Origin: JADJEK01 sp052034255
Lineage (GTDB): Bacteria; Planctomycetota; B15-G4; JADJEK01
Direction: 5' to 3'
DNA length: 64,000 nt
NCBI GenBank assembly: GCA_052034255.1
Contig: JBPOIU010000006.1
Coordinates: 1-64,000, forward strand
A model generated the notes under the pieces. That model was not told the origin of the DNA. It searched no databases and worked only from the letters and a program-made list of their open reading frames with translations. Below are positions 52,302 through 61,917 of the stretch, one piece after another. The translations under genes were made by a program, and so were the position numbers. Each line of letters begins with the position of its first letter. Position 1 is the first letter of the stretch.

Positions 52302-52352
52302 GCGTGAGTCTCCGCCGAACCGGCCGGGACTGTAGCGCCCCACGAGTTCGCT

Positions 52353-53804
52353 TCATTGCACGACGAGCAACAACTCGTTGGATGCCGAGAATTGACCGTT
52401 CGCCGCGTTCGCATCGAGGCCGAAGAACTGCGCCCGCACTCCGACCCCAGTCGGTACGGATGCCGGGAACGTAGTCGTCAACGTCGCGGCACCCGCGCCG
52501 TTCAAGCCGAAGGACAACGGCCCCACCAACGTGCCACCGACGAGCAGCGAACAACCGAAGAACGGCGCCGCATTGGCTTGCGTCCCGAGCAGCAACAAGC
52601 CCGTGCCCAGTGGACGACCGTGCGTGACCTGCAGCCCCGCCACGGAGTTCGCCTCCGGCACGCCGACGCCGCTCAACTGCGGGATGCCGCCGATCCCCGA
52701 GCAACCGACGCCGTGATCGAAGTACGGCTGGTTCCAGATCGCGACGTCACCCGACGACACGCCGCCCGCGGAATAGAAGATGCCTCCAGCGGCCAACGAC
52801 GTCCCGAAGGGAGTGAGCGTGTAGAGCCCCGACGTCGCACCACCGTTGAACACGCCGCCCGCGTCCGCCGTCCATTCGGTTCCGTTCCAACGCGCGAACC
52901 CTTCGGCGGGAACGCCGCCGATCGACTTGAACAATCCACCGGCGAAGAAGTCACCGCCGTATACGGCCAGCGCGAGCACGTACGGATACGTCCCACCGAC
53001 GGTCCCCGTACCCAGTGGTGACCAAGCTGCGCCATTCCAACCCTGGATGCCGTTCAGGCAGCCCGCGGCGAGCGTGCTCCCGTTCGACGCGAGCGAGTAC
53101 ACGATCCCGTTCACACCCGCCGCGAGCGGCGACCACGTCGAACCATTCCACTTCGCGACGTGATTGGCCGCGATCCCACCCGCCGACGAGATGAATCCGC
53201 CAGCGATCAAGTCGTCGCCGTGAACCGTCAGCGCCATCACCTGGCCCTGCGTTCCGCCCGCCGTTCCGCTCCCGAGCGGGAACCACGAGTGCCCGTCCCA
53301 GCGAGCGACGTGGTTCGCGGGGCCGTCCGCGTCGTTGAAGTAACCGCCCGCGATCAACGAACCCTTGTACGTCGTGAGCGCGACGACGCGATTGTCCATG
53401 CCGCCTTCGAGATCCGTCCACGCGGAGCCCGTCCACTCGGCGATGTACTTGACCTCGACGCCGCCGGAGAAGATGAACGTACCGCCCGCGATGAGCTTGC
53501 CGTTGTAGACCGTCAATGCCCATACGTCGCCGTCGAAGCCCGCGCCGAGGGCCTGCCACGTCGAACCGTTCCACATCGCGACGTGATTCGCGGGCGTGCC
53601 TCCCGCAAAGGTGAACGCTCCGCCGACGACGAGTTTCCCGTTCCATACGGTCGATGCGTACACCCAGCCCGACGCGCCGCCGCCCGGACTGGACCACGAC
53701 TGCGCATGCGCGTCCGGAGCGAGACTCAGGAGCGCCAACGATCCGAGAACGCCGCCCGCAATCGATGACGAGAGTTTCACGTTCCAGCTCCGAGTTCGAC
53801 CCAT
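52353..53804 (-). CDS. Secreted seven-repeat beta-propeller-like protein
   Basis: 483 residues. Signal peptide ending LAPDAHAQ. Residues 45-350 contain seven repeats of about 45 residues built on V-x-AL-x-VYNGKLIAGG-x-F-x-x-AGG...WNGSTW-x-x-LGxG, fitting a seven-bladed propeller. A C-terminal ~110-residue beta domain (GHGVGCSG-like junction, then VRAQFFGLDANAANGQFSAS, ending LLLVVQ) is common at the ends of exported planctomycete proteins. No catalytic motif seen. Probably a surface or extracellular binding protein. The spacer 53805-54079 upstream holds nothing recognised. Confidence 0.82.
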   Translation of the reverse strand: MGRTRSWNVKLSSSIAGGVLGSLALLSLAPDAHAQSWSSPGGGASGWVYASTVWNGKLVVGGAFTFAGGTPANHVAMWNGSTWQALGAGFDGDVWALTVYNGKLIAGGTFIFSGGVEVKYIAEWTGSAWTDLEGGMDNRVVALTTYKGSLIAGGYFNDADGPANHVARWDGHSWFPLGSGTAGGTQGQVMALTVHGDDLIAGGFISSAGGIAANHVAKWNGSTWSPLAAGVNGIVYSLASNGSTLAAGCLNGIQGWNGAAWSPLGTGTVGGTYPYVLALAVYGGDFFAGGLFKSIGGVPAEGFARWNGTEWTADAGGVFNGGATSGLYTLTPFGTSLAAGGIFYSAGGVSSGDVAIWNQPYFDHGVGCSGIGGIPQLSGVGVPEANSVAGLQVTHGRPLGTGLLLLGTQANAAPFFGCSLLVGGTLVGPLSFGLNGAGAATLTTTFPASVPTGVGVRAQFFGLDANAANGQFSASNELLLVVQ

Positions 53805-54079
53805 GGTCCGTGCGAGCGATTCGCACGACGCGCGACGACATCACGCCGATGCCATCGGCAACGTCATCCGTCGCACGCCGCATTCCTCGCGGTGCAGGTC
53901 GATCGGAGAGTCGGCCCGCACCTGCGTGATCGATCGCGGTCATCGGGAAATGGCCCGCGAGCGCACGGCACATGGTCCAGCACGGCACGCCACGGAGTTG
54001 CGGCCGTGGGCACGGGCAACATGACGAAATGGTCAACGCGCCGCGCGAACTCGATCGAGCGGCGCGCACAACCGCGCGC

Positions 54080-55177
54080 TCAGCGATTCTCGAGAACGAC
54101 GTCGCGGACTCGGCCCGTGAACAACTGGTCGCCGCCAAACGCCTGCCCCACGCACGCCGGCATCGGGCGATCGAACGTCGCTTCGCCCGTCGGGCTCTCC
54201 GCGACGACGCGGCCGTCGAATGCCAACGTCATGCGCTTGCGCTGCGCGTCGTACGCCAACGTGACGACGACCCACCGTGGCTCGGTGGACTCCGGGAGCA
54301 TGGCGACGAGGTAGGAGTCGGGCTTCGCCCAGGTGCCGGCTTCGAGACCACGCGCGCGCTGCCTCACCCAAATGGTGTCGCGACCCGCCCGCCGGTCGCC
54401 CCAGACGAACAGCATCTGTCCCCACTGATCGACGGAGCCTGGGATCATCGAGAACTCGAGTCGCCAGTCGCCCCGCAGGTCGAACGGAGCCACGACGTCG
54501 ACGGCGTCGCCCTTGCGCGGATCGACTTCGCCAGCGACATGCAAACCCGGCCGGCGGCCCTGCGCATCGACACCACGCGCGAGCTGCGTGACGGGATCGA
54601 GGCACTCGAGGAACGGCACTCCATTCGTGCGCGGGGTGACGACGAGGCTGCGAACATCGAGCGTGCCCGAGCTCTCGATCCGCACCGGCGCGGCGTCGCG
54701 GAAGTCACCCGTCCAATCCGCGAGATACGCTCCGTCCGCGTACGCCGCGATGCCTTCGGGATGCACGACGACCCGTAGTTCAACCGCGCGATCACGCGGC
54801 AGCGAACCACCCGAGGCGACTGACACGCCGTCCGCCGGACCGCCCTCGACCCGCAGCCCGACGCCGTCGTTCCACACGAGCGCGGTCGCGCCGAAGCGCA
54901 TCCGCACGGGCTCGCCGCCACGAGCGAAGATGCCGACCGTGACGTCGAACGGCGCGGAGTACGACTGCGCGGTTTCGACGAAGCCCGCCCGCAACCGCAG
55001 GCCCCCGCCATCGATCGGCTCGGCGGTCTCCGCGGCGATCGACTCGACGAACGTCGCCGTCGGCATGACGCGCAGCACACGATCGAATTCCGCACTCTCG
55101 GCGGCATGCCGACTCGCGCACGCTCCGAGCGCCGCGAACAAGACGCTTCCGCTCACGACCCAATGTGTGTGGCGCAC
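54080..55177 (-). CDS. Lipoprotein with LamG/concanavalin-like domains
   Basis: 365 residues from a GTG at 55177; lipobox FAALGACAS. The frame extends to 55339 but overlaps the tRNA trailer region without signal-peptide character. The mature protein appears to be two beta-sandwich domains: residues 60-200 (LRLRAGFVETAQSYSAPFDV; RAVELRVVVHPEGIAAYADG) and 230-365 (DWRLEFSMIPGSVDQWGQML; WVVVTLAYDAQRKRMTLAFDG; DRPMPACVGQAFGG), the second typical of LamG-type glycan or protein binding. No enzymatic residues. Confidence 0.75.
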   Translation of the reverse strand: MRHTHWVVSGSVLFAALGACASRHAAESAEFDRVLRVMPTATFVESIAAETAEPIDGGGLRLRAGFVETAQSYSAPFDVTVGIFARGGEPVRMRFGATALVWNDGVGLRVEGGPADGVSVASGGSLPRDRAVELRVVVHPEGIAAYADGAYLADWTGDFRDAAPVRIESSGTLDVRSLVVTPRTNGVPFLECLDPVTQLARGVDAQGRRPGLHVAGEVDPRKGDAVDVVAPFDLRGDWRLEFSMIPGSVDQWGQMLFVWGDRRAGRDTIWVRQRARGLEAGTWAKPDSYLVAMLPESTEPRWVVVTLAYDAQRKRMTLAFDGRVVAESPTGEATFDRPMPACVGQAFGGDQLFTGRVRDVVLENR

Positions 55178-55364
55178 GATCGATCCACCCTTCGTCGATC
55201 CGGGCAGTGCAGGAGGACCTCGAACCCGATCGCGATCAGCGACGGTATCGACGAGGGATTGCATCGGCAAGCGCCGGGGACCGACGCGCTCGATCACCGG
55301 GGGACTGGCCGGTGCTGCACCGAATCGGCAGGAGATCAACTCGCCGCCGCCCCATCCAAACGGA

Positions 55365-55431
<67 letters not shown>

Positions 55432-55441
<10 letters not shown>

Positions 55442-55683
55442 CAGTGGAACGAGTCTTCGATGCTCAGCTCACGGGAGCACTGACCGCATTCGACGAAGAA
55501 GCGGATCTTGATCTCCGCGTCGCGGAGTTCCATGTTGCCGACGGGCTTCAGCTTCAGGCGGACGGCGCAGACCGGGCAATCGGCGTGGCCGAGCAGCAGC
55601 GGGCGGCCGTCGACGCGGTCCACGACGAACTTCGCGCGGAGCAGCACTGCGTCGTCGTCGTCGAACTTCCTCGAATCGGTCAT
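55432..55683 (-). CDS. Small zinc-ribbon-like protein overlapping a tRNA
   Basis: 83 residues from the ATG at 55683, which overlaps the TPR lipoprotein stop (ATGA). Two CxxC knuckles: CPVC near 37 and CGQC near 68, with IEDSFHWGP at the end, suggest one structural zinc. The stop TAG at 55432-55434 is formed by bases inside the tRNA. Function unknown; could be a small regulator or subunit. A real gene rather than a shadow because of the coupling and Cys pattern. Confidence 0.65.
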
Positions 55684-56738
55684 GGCGTCGAGGCGCTTTC
55701 CAGCTTCGTGCGGATCGCGGTCGCCGTGGTCTTGTCGACGCCGAGGGCCAGAGCCTCGTTCAGCAGAGCGCGACCTTGCGTCGGAGCGCCGTGGTCGAGC
55801 AGCAGGAAGCCGAGGTTGGTCGTCGCGCGCACGTCGTCGCCGTCGAGCAACAGGCACCGTTCGTAGAGATCGCGCGCCTCGGTCGTGCGGCCGCGGGCCT
55901 GCATCAGCACGCCCAGGTTGAACGCCGCGTCGCCTTCCAGTCGCGAGTCGGTTCCGGTCGCGGCGACCAACGCGCGGCGCAGGTGATTCTCGGCGGCGTC
56001 GAGGTCGCCGGACTCCGCGTCCAACAGCCCCACCACTTGCAGCGTGAACGCGTCGTTCGAGTTCACCGTCACGGCGCGGTCCAGAAGCTCGCGGCCGCGT
56101 TCCGCTTCCTCGTCGGAGCCCTCGCCGCCGACGCCTTGAAGCAGCAGGAAACCGAGGCGCGCGTTGCCTTCCGCGTCGTCCGGAGCGGCGGACAGCACGT
56201 CTTCCCACGCTTGACGTTCTGCCTTCGGCTGACGCAGCCCGCGGTGCGCGAATGCGATCCCGCGGCGCGCGGCGAGCGACTTGGGTTCGAGTTCGAGCGC
56301 GGCGCGATAGCCCGCGAGGGCCGCCGTGTAGTACCTGCGGCCGAGTTGCAGATCCGCGTAGACCAGCTGCGCCGACGGATCGCGCGGCGCCGCTTCCACG
56401 GCGTTGCGGGCGAGCTTGACGGCGTCCTCGTAGCTCTTCGCGTCGCCGTCGCGCTTGGCCTTGGCGGCGATTCCGCGCGCGGCCAACACGCTGATCTCCG
56501 GCGTCACGGGGTCGTAGAGCACGAGCATGCGCGACCGCTCCGCGGCCGAGTCGAGGTCGCCGTGCTCCAGATGCTGCTCCACCACGGGCGCGAGCGCGGC
56601 CGCTTCGGCTTTGTCTTGCGCGGGCACCAACGCCGGACGATCCGGCGGCAGCAACACGGAACAACCCGCGCACAGCGCGGACAGCAGCACCAGGATCGAA
56701 CGCACGCGTCGCCTCACGTTGGACACGAGGGCGCGCAT
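55680..56738 (-). CDS. TPR-repeat lipoprotein
   Basis: 352 residues. Lipobox LCAGCS near residue 26. The rest is tetratricopeptide helices in register (APRDPSAQLVYADLQLGRRY, AALAGYRAALELEPKSLAAR, DAFTLQVVGLLDAESGD, LLDGDDVRATTNLGFLLLDH), about six to seven repeats. TPR lipoproteins scaffold protein complexes at the outer membrane. Translationally coupled to the small zinc-ribbon gene, and then to the tRNA. Confidence 0.85.
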   Translation of the reverse strand: MRALVSNVRRRVRSILVLLSALCAGCSVLLPPDRPALVPAQDKAEAAALAPVVEQHLEHGDLDSAAERSRMLVLYDPVTPEISVLAARGIAAKAKRDGDAKSYEDAVKLARNAVEAAPRDPSAQLVYADLQLGRRYYTAALAGYRAALELEPKSLAARRGIAFAHRGLRQPKAERQAWEDVLSAAPDDAEGNARLGFLLLQGVGGEGSDEEAERGRELLDRAVTVNSNDAFTLQVVGLLDAESGDLDAAENHLRRALVAATGTDSRLEGDAAFNLGVLMQARGRTTEARDLYERCLLLDGDDVRATTNLGFLLLDHGAPTQGRALLNEALALGVDKTTATAIRTKLESASTP

Positions 56739-56887
56739 GCTAGCAGCCGATCCAAAAAGTCCGGTGGCATTCAGCCCACGCCGTCCGCGTCATCCGTGCG
56801 ATCCGGAATTCCGATCGATCGTCAGGCCGGCGCCTTGCGGCCGGCGGCCCGTGGCCACGAGGCTGGCCTCTCGATCCGGCGACCCGT

Positions 56888-58681
56888 TCAGAGGCTGTCG
56901 CGCAGATCCACGGAGTACGTCAGGTCCGCGGCCTTCTCGGCCGCGTAGCGCAGCGTCGCCTTCGCGCCCTCGGGCGCGCGAACGAGGAAGCGGAAGATCC
57001 TCTGCCCGCGTCCCGGGATGCCGCGGTTCACGAGCAGCCGAGCCGGCTCGTGCTCGACCGCGTCCATCGCCTTGTCGTCGAAGCGGCGGACCGTCCCGCC
57101 CGCGACGACCGTTCCGCCGGACACCTCGCACGTCAGCAGATCCGGCGTACCGATGTTCGCGTCGGCGGCACGACCGCTGCGCGACGGCAGGATCTTCTCG
57201 TTCGCGATCGTCGTCGTGATCGACCACAGTCCGTCGGCGATGCGCTTCACTTGCGACCGCTCGACCGAAAGCACCGCCATGTGATCGGCGTGCAGCATCG
57301 TGAACGCGAAATTGCGATGGCACTCCTCTTCGAGCATGAACGTCGGAGTCACGCGCGACGACCACTTGTTCAGGCCGCCGACGAGCACCCTGCCGTACTG
57401 CGGATGGTCGAATGCCGTGTAGTCCTTGAACACCGCGCCGAATTGCAGGCGGTCGCGGAACGTCCACATGCGGTCTTGTTGCTCCTGCGAGCCGCCGAAG
57501 AACCCGCCGCCGCCGCCCGGGCCGCCACCCGCCGCGGCGGGCTCGCTCAGCGGGCGTTGAAACGCCTTCTCCGCCGGCCACATCTCGTTCGTGAAGCTGA
57601 AGATCCCGAGTCCTTCGGCGGTCCAGTTCACGAACCCGCCATGGACCACGTAGAGGTCCTTCCAGATCACCATCGAGCGGTAGTACGGCAGCAGCAGCTC
57701 GCCGACCTTCGCGATCTCGTCGTACGCGCGGCGATCGTCAGCCGAGTAGTCGCCCTCGAGGTAGTCCGCGCCGGGCCCGCGCAGGATCATGCCGCCGGAG
57801 TTGTGATAACTCTGCACCGCACCGATGTTCGGGTGCGTCGCGATGAAGCGCGCGACCGCCTGGGTCTCGGGATGGCTCAGCGGATACGGGCCCGCGCCGA
57901 ACTGCACGTGCTCGGGCTGCCAATCGCTCGGCCAGTTGCGATTCATGTCGTCGCCGCCCGGATCGTCTTCGTTGATCGATCCGTCGCCGTCGTTGTCGAT
58001 GCCTTCCGAGCCGAGCATCGTCCACGCGCCGACCTCGCCGTCACCGACGCGGCGGAACACGCGCGGGTCCTTCGTGTCGCGCACGAAGCGACCGTCCGGA
58101 TCCTCCTTCCACATCTGCGTGATCGAGCCATCCCCGTCGAGATCGTCGGGCGGATCCTCGTCGAACACGCCATCGCGGTCGTCGTCGACCGGGCGCTGGT
58201 TCGAACGGCTGCTGCTCGAGTTGTTCGCGTGCGCGAACCAGTACGCGCGGCCGTCGGGGTTCTGCGAGACCAACAGGTAGAAGCTCTTCTGGTCGAGCAG
58301 CTTCGTCAGGTCGGCGTTGTTGCCGTACGACTTCGTCAGCGTCCACAGCGTGTAGAGCACCGCTTCGGACGCCTGGATCTCGTTGCCGTGCACGTTGCCG
58401 TCGATCCACATCGCCGGCTTGCTCGTGTCGGGCCCCGTCTTGTTCGAGTTCACGATCGCGACGATCAGGTCGCGCCCCTGCAGGCTCTTGCCGATCGGTT
58501 CGAGCCGCACGAGATCGGGGTACGCCGCGGCGATCGCGCGCACCTTGTCGAGCAACTCGTCATGGTCGTAGTACCGGTCGAACGCGATTTCGACGCGCGA
58601 CGGCTGAAACGGCTGTGCGGCCGCGAGCGGAGCCAGCGCAGCCAGCGCACCCGAACAAAGCAGCGTCCATGAGCGCCTCAT
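56888..58681 (-). CDS. Secreted M14 zinc carboxypeptidase
   Basis: 597 residues from the ATG at 58681, overlapping its paralogue's stop (ATGA). Signal peptide ending LAPLAAAQ. M14 ligands are intact: H98 and E101 in GNVHGNEIQASE, R248 in MNRNW, H293 in SYHNSGG, and catalytic E366 in FSFTNEMWP. Two Asp-rich inserts, DDDRDGVFDED/DLDGDGSIT (166-188) and DNDGDGSINEDDPGGDD (229-245), look like EF-hand or type-3 calcium loops placed between zinc-site segments. A Gly-rich loop (GGGPGGGGGFFGG) follows near 395-407. C-terminal beta domain. Cleaves peptides outside the cytoplasm. Confidence 0.92.
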   Translation of the reverse strand: MRRSWTLLCSGALAALAPLAAAQPFQPSRVEIAFDRYYDHDELLDKVRAIAAAYPDLVRLEPIGKSLQGRDLIVAIVNSNKTGPDTSKPAMWIDGNVHGNEIQASEAVLYTLWTLTKSYGNNADLTKLLDQKSFYLLVSQNPDGRAYWFAHANNSSSSRSNQRPVDDDRDGVFDEDPPDDLDGDGSITQMWKEDPDGRFVRDTKDPRVFRRVGDGEVGAWTMLGSEGIDNDGDGSINEDDPGGDDMNRNWPSDWQPEHVQFGAGPYPLSHPETQAVARFIATHPNIGAVQSYHNSGGMILRGPGADYLEGDYSADDRRAYDEIAKVGELLLPYYRSMVIWKDLYVVHGGFVNWTAEGLGIFSFTNEMWPAEKAFQRPLSEPAAAGGGPGGGGGFFGGSQEQQDRMWTFRDRLQFGAVFKDYTAFDHPQYGRVLVGGLNKWSSRVTPTFMLEEECHRNFAFTMLHADHMAVLSVERSQVKRIADGLWSITTTIANEKILPSRSGRAADANIGTPDLLTCEVSGGTVVAGGTVRRFDDKAMDAVEHEPARLLVNRGIPGRGQRIFRFLVRAPEGAKATLRYAAEKAADLTYSVDLRDSL

Positions 58682-60465
58682 CGTCCGCCCTCCGTCAAGC
58701 GCACGTCCTGCGTGATGGCCGCCTGCGTTTGCGGCCGGATCGTCAAGCGCAGCGTCGACCCGGCGGCTCCGACGACGAGCCACGTCGCGCGAGCGTCGCC
58801 GCCGGAGCCCGGAATCGTCTCGACGCGCTGCACGCGATCGCCGGACAACAGCGCGTCGTCCTTCACGTCGAGCCGGAACACCACGGGCAATTGGCGCCGT
58901 ACCTTCAACCCGATCGCATTCGTCGTCGGCAGGAACCCGCGATTCGTCACGGTCGCCGTTACGCGCCACACCGCAGGGTCGACGGATTCGACCGTCGCGG
59001 CGGACACCTCGAGGCGCGGCAGTTTGGTCAACAAGTCGGCGACGAACGCCACTTGCGGCTCGATCAGCGCGTCGCGCTGTTCCGCCGGCGGCGCGAGCCG
59101 CGCACCCGGCGCGAAGCCGCCGATCTCGACGCGGCCGAGCTGCGGATGGGCGAACGCGGTCCACGGAGTGAATGCGCTCTGCGCCGTCGCGAAGTCGATC
59201 CAGAGCTTCTCGTCGGCCTCCGATTCGGCTGGCTTGGCGGAGTCCCCGCCCCGGGCAGCACCACCGCCGTCGCCCGGCCCTCGCCCGCCGCGACGACCCG
59301 GGCCACCACCCGGGCCACCGCCCGGGCCACCGCCCGCGGCCGGGGGGCCCTTGCCGTCGGCGCCCGCCTTGGAGTCCTCGCCGTCCTTTGGCGAATCCCC
59401 CTCCTTGCCGTCCGACTTCTCGCCGCCGTTCGCCTTCGCGTCTTGCGGCGCGACGAAGATCGGCGTCTCGAACGCGGGCACGCCGTACTGCGCGTAGGCC
59501 CACGCGACGAAACTGCCCGCGAGGTCCTTGCGCGCCGCCTTCTTCTGGCCGGTGAGTTCCTTGAACTTCGCGGCGATCGCTTCGTGCCACGCCTTGTCGT
59601 CGTTCTCGATGCCCAGCGGCGACTGCTTCGTCACATCGGTGCGGCCGACCTCGGGGACGTTCACCAACGTGTCGCCGGTTCCGAAGACGAGCACGCTTGC
59701 GATCTCCTCGTGCGCGAGCATCCAACGCACCAGTGCGTTGGTCTCCGGCGCGCTCAACGGATACGGGCCCGAAGCGACGACGTGCTCCTTCCACAGGTGC
59801 GGGAAGTTGCGATCGAGGTCGACTCCGTCGACACCGTCCTCGGCGAAACGACCGTCGCCGTCACCATCCATGCCTTCGATCACGAGCGCGAAGCGAGGCT
59901 CCTCGCCTTTCGTGCGATCGGCCTCGTGGTGCGTGCGCGGATCGTCCTTGCCCGCGACGTGCGTCCGAGCCATGCCGCGCGGTGGATCGAACACGCGCAT
60001 CCAGCCGATGCGTCCGTCCCCGTTGACGTCGCGCGGACCGTCCTCGTCGACGCGGCCGTCGTGGTCGTCGTCGAATGCTCCCGGCGCGCCGCCGAAGTCG
60101 GTGCGTGCGCCACCGCTCAGGAATCGCGCGCGTCCATCCGGGTTCAAGCACGGCACGACGTACAGCGTCGACGCGTTCAACGCGTCGCCCGCCTTCGCCG
60201 CGATGCGCTCGCACAGCGCCAGCGCGGCGTCGGTCGAGAACGTCGCGCGACCGTCGATGCCGGCGACGACGAGCAAGGCCTTCGCGGCCGGATGCGTCGC
60301 CGGATCGACGCCCAGGCGCAACACGTGGATCGGTCGACGCTCCGCGCTCGTGCCCAGCGTCTCGACAGCGGCTTTCGCGCTCGCAGCGACCGCTTGCGTG
60401 CGGGCGCCGATGTCCTCGACGAGTTGCGGAACGCACAACGCCAATGCGACGACCGATCCGATCAT
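58678..60465 (-). CDS. Inactive M14-like paralogue
   Basis: 595 residues, ATG at 60465. The fold is recognisable: LNPDGRARF near 107, DLDRNFPHLW near 218 and the SAPETNALVRWM helix all match its neighbour. However, the HxxE zinc site is replaced (VVAGIDGRA where the neighbour has GNVHGNE), the second His is absent (VLVFGTGD), and FETPIF replaces the catalytic-Glu motif. It keeps Asp-rich inserts (DDDHDGRVDEDGP, DGDGDGRFAED) and carries a Gly/Pro-rich insert (about 385-405). Probably a binding partner or regulator of the active enzyme. Starts 2 bases upstream of the cyclophilin stop. Confidence 0.82.
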   Translation of the reverse strand: MIGSVVALALCVPQLVEDIGARTQAVAASAKAAVETLGTSAERRPIHVLRLGVDPATHPAAKALLVVAGIDGRATFSTDAALALCERIAAKAGDALNASTLYVVPCLNPDGRARFLSGGARTDFGGAPGAFDDDHDGRVDEDGPRDVNGDGRIGWMRVFDPPRGMARTHVAGKDDPRTHHEADRTKGEEPRFALVIEGMDGDGDGRFAEDGVDGVDLDRNFPHLWKEHVVASGPYPLSAPETNALVRWMLAHEEIASVLVFGTGDTLVNVPEVGRTDVTKQSPLGIENDDKAWHEAIAAKFKELTGQKKAARKDLAGSFVAWAYAQYGVPAFETPIFVAPQDAKANGGEKSDGKEGDSPKDGEDSKAGADGKGPPAAGGGPGGGPGGGPGRRGGRGPGDGGGAARGGDSAKPAESEADEKLWIDFATAQSAFTPWTAFAHPQLGRVEIGGFAPGARLAPPAEQRDALIEPQVAFVADLLTKLPRLEVSAATVESVDPAVWRVTATVTNRGFLPTTNAIGLKVRRQLPVVFRLDVKDDALLSGDRVQRVETIPGSGGDARATWLVVGAAGSTLRLTIRPQTQAAITQDVRLTEGGR

Positions 60466-60467
60466 GT

Positions 60468-61076
60468 TCAGCCCGCCTTCACGATCAACGTGGCCTGCTC
60501 GATCTTCAGGGGCGACGAGGTGCGGCCGCTTTGCGACCCGCGCTCTTCGAGCTTCTTCAACACGTCCTGACCGGCGACGACTTCACCGAAGATCGTGTGC
60601 TTGCCGTCGAGCCACGGCGTGGCGACGAACGTCAGGAAGAATTGCGATCCGTCCGTGTTCGGGCCCGCGTTCGCCATGCTCAGCAGACCGGGCTTGTCGT
60701 GACGGACTTTCGGGTCGAACTCGCCGTTGTAGCGGTAACCAGGTTCACCGGTGCCCGTGCCGAGCGGGCAGCCGCCCTGCGCCATGAAGCCCGTGATCAC
60801 GCGGTGGAACGCCAGGCCGTCGTAGAAGCCGAGCAGCGTCAAGTACGCGGTGCTCGATACGTGCATCGGCGCGGTCTTCGTCAGCAACTTGACGTCGAGC
60901 GTCCCGACATTGGTCTTCAGCCGCCACGTCCAGCTCGACTTGTCGTCGAACTTCAGTTGCGGCGGCTTGGTCAGCTTCGAGCGCCACGAACCGGCGCGGT
61001 CGATGTTCTGCTTGGTGATGAACGCATTCAACTCGTCGACGGCAGCGTTGCCGGCGGGCAGCACGTGATCGGACAC
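60468..61076 (-). CDS. Cyclophilin-type peptidyl-prolyl isomerase
   Basis: 202 residues with GTG start at 61076 (GGAG 5 bases upstream). FHRVITGFMAQGG with the catalytic Arg, NTDGSQFFLTFV and LDGKHTIFGEVVAG are the cyclophilin core. No signal peptide, in contrast to its two paralogues. An N-terminal ~45 residues (SWRSKLTKPPQLKFD) is shared with the third paralogue. Catalyses proline isomerisation in folding proteins. Confidence 0.92.
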   Translation of the reverse strand: MSDHVLPAGNAAVDELNAFITKQNIDRAGSWRSKLTKPPQLKFDDKSSWTWRLKTNVGTLDVKLLTKTAPMHVSSTAYLTLLGFYDGLAFHRVITGFMAQGGCPLGTGTGEPGYRYNGEFDPKVRHDKPGLLSMANAGPNTDGSQFFLTFVATPWLDGKHTIFGEVVAGQDVLKKLEERGSQSGRTSSPLKIEQATLIVKAG

Positions 61077-61176
61077 GGGGACTCCACGAGGTTGGTCGCG
61101 ACGCGAAGATGACGCGCGGCGACGGAAACGAAGACGAACGAACCGCGCCGACGTTGGCGCGATTCGAATGCGAGGT

Positions 61177-61917
61177 TCAGCGCGCGACGATCGACGCGTG
61201 CAAGATCTTCACGAGTTGCTTCGGCTTGCCCTCGCTGCGCGGCGGCGTGCCGATCGCCTCGATGGCGTCGAGGACCGAGTCGCCCTCGATCAACTTGCCG
61301 AACACGGTGTGCTTGCCATTCAGGAACGGGGTCGGCGCGAACGTAATGAAGAACTGCGAACCGTCGGTGCCGGGCCCGGCATTCGCCATCGACAGCGTGC
61401 CGCGGGCATCGTGGGCGGCGGACGGCGCGAACTCACCGCCGTAGCGGTAGCCGGGCGAGCCCCGGCCGCTGCCCTCGGGGCAGCCGCCTTGCGCCATGAA
61501 CTGCTGGATCACGCGATGGAACGTGAGGCCGTCAAAGTAACCCGCCCGCGTCAGCCACATCGTGCTGATCACGTGGCGCGGCGCGACGTCGCCCAACAGT
61601 GCGAAGCGCAGCGTGCCGAGATCGGTTTCGAGCACCCAGTCGTACGCCGTGTTCGCTGTCGGGAGGACATCCGGCGGCGCCGGCATGCGCGTCCGCCAAC
61701 CGGCGACACCGACGTCCCACGTGCCCGCGCTGCGTGCGCTCGCGAGTGCCGCGTCGATCGCCGCAATCGCGGGATCCGCGGACGGCTTCGCCAGCGATGG
61801 CGGCGCGTCCGCAGCCGAACTCGCCGGCTCGGAAGTCGCGAACTTCGTCGGTGAGGAACCGCAGGCGCCGAGGACGCAAACGACAACGGAACCAAGCAGC
61901 CGCGATGCACTATTCAA
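61177..61917 (-). CDS. Cyclophilin-type peptidyl-prolyl isomerase, lipoprotein
   Basis: 246 residues with a TTG start at 61917, 8 bases inside the upstream gene's end, with CGAGGA upstream. Lipobox VLGACGS. Core motifs FHRVIQQFMAQGG, GTDGSQFFITFA and LNGKHTVFGKLIEG are intact. A folding aid tethered in the cell envelope. The middle linker (AAIDAALASARSAGTW) is Ala-rich. Confidence 0.9.
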   Translation of the reverse strand: MNSASRLLGSVVVCVLGACGSSPTKFATSEPASSAADAPPSLAKPSADPAIAAIDAALASARSAGTWDVGVAGWRTRMPAPPDVLPTANTAYDWVLETDLGTLRFALLGDVAPRHVISTMWLTRAGYFDGLTFHRVIQQFMAQGGCPEGSGRGSPGYRYGGEFAPSAAHDARGTLSMANAGPGTDGSQFFITFAPTPFLNGKHTVFGKLIEGDSVLDAIEAIGTPPRSEGKPKQLVKILHASIVAR

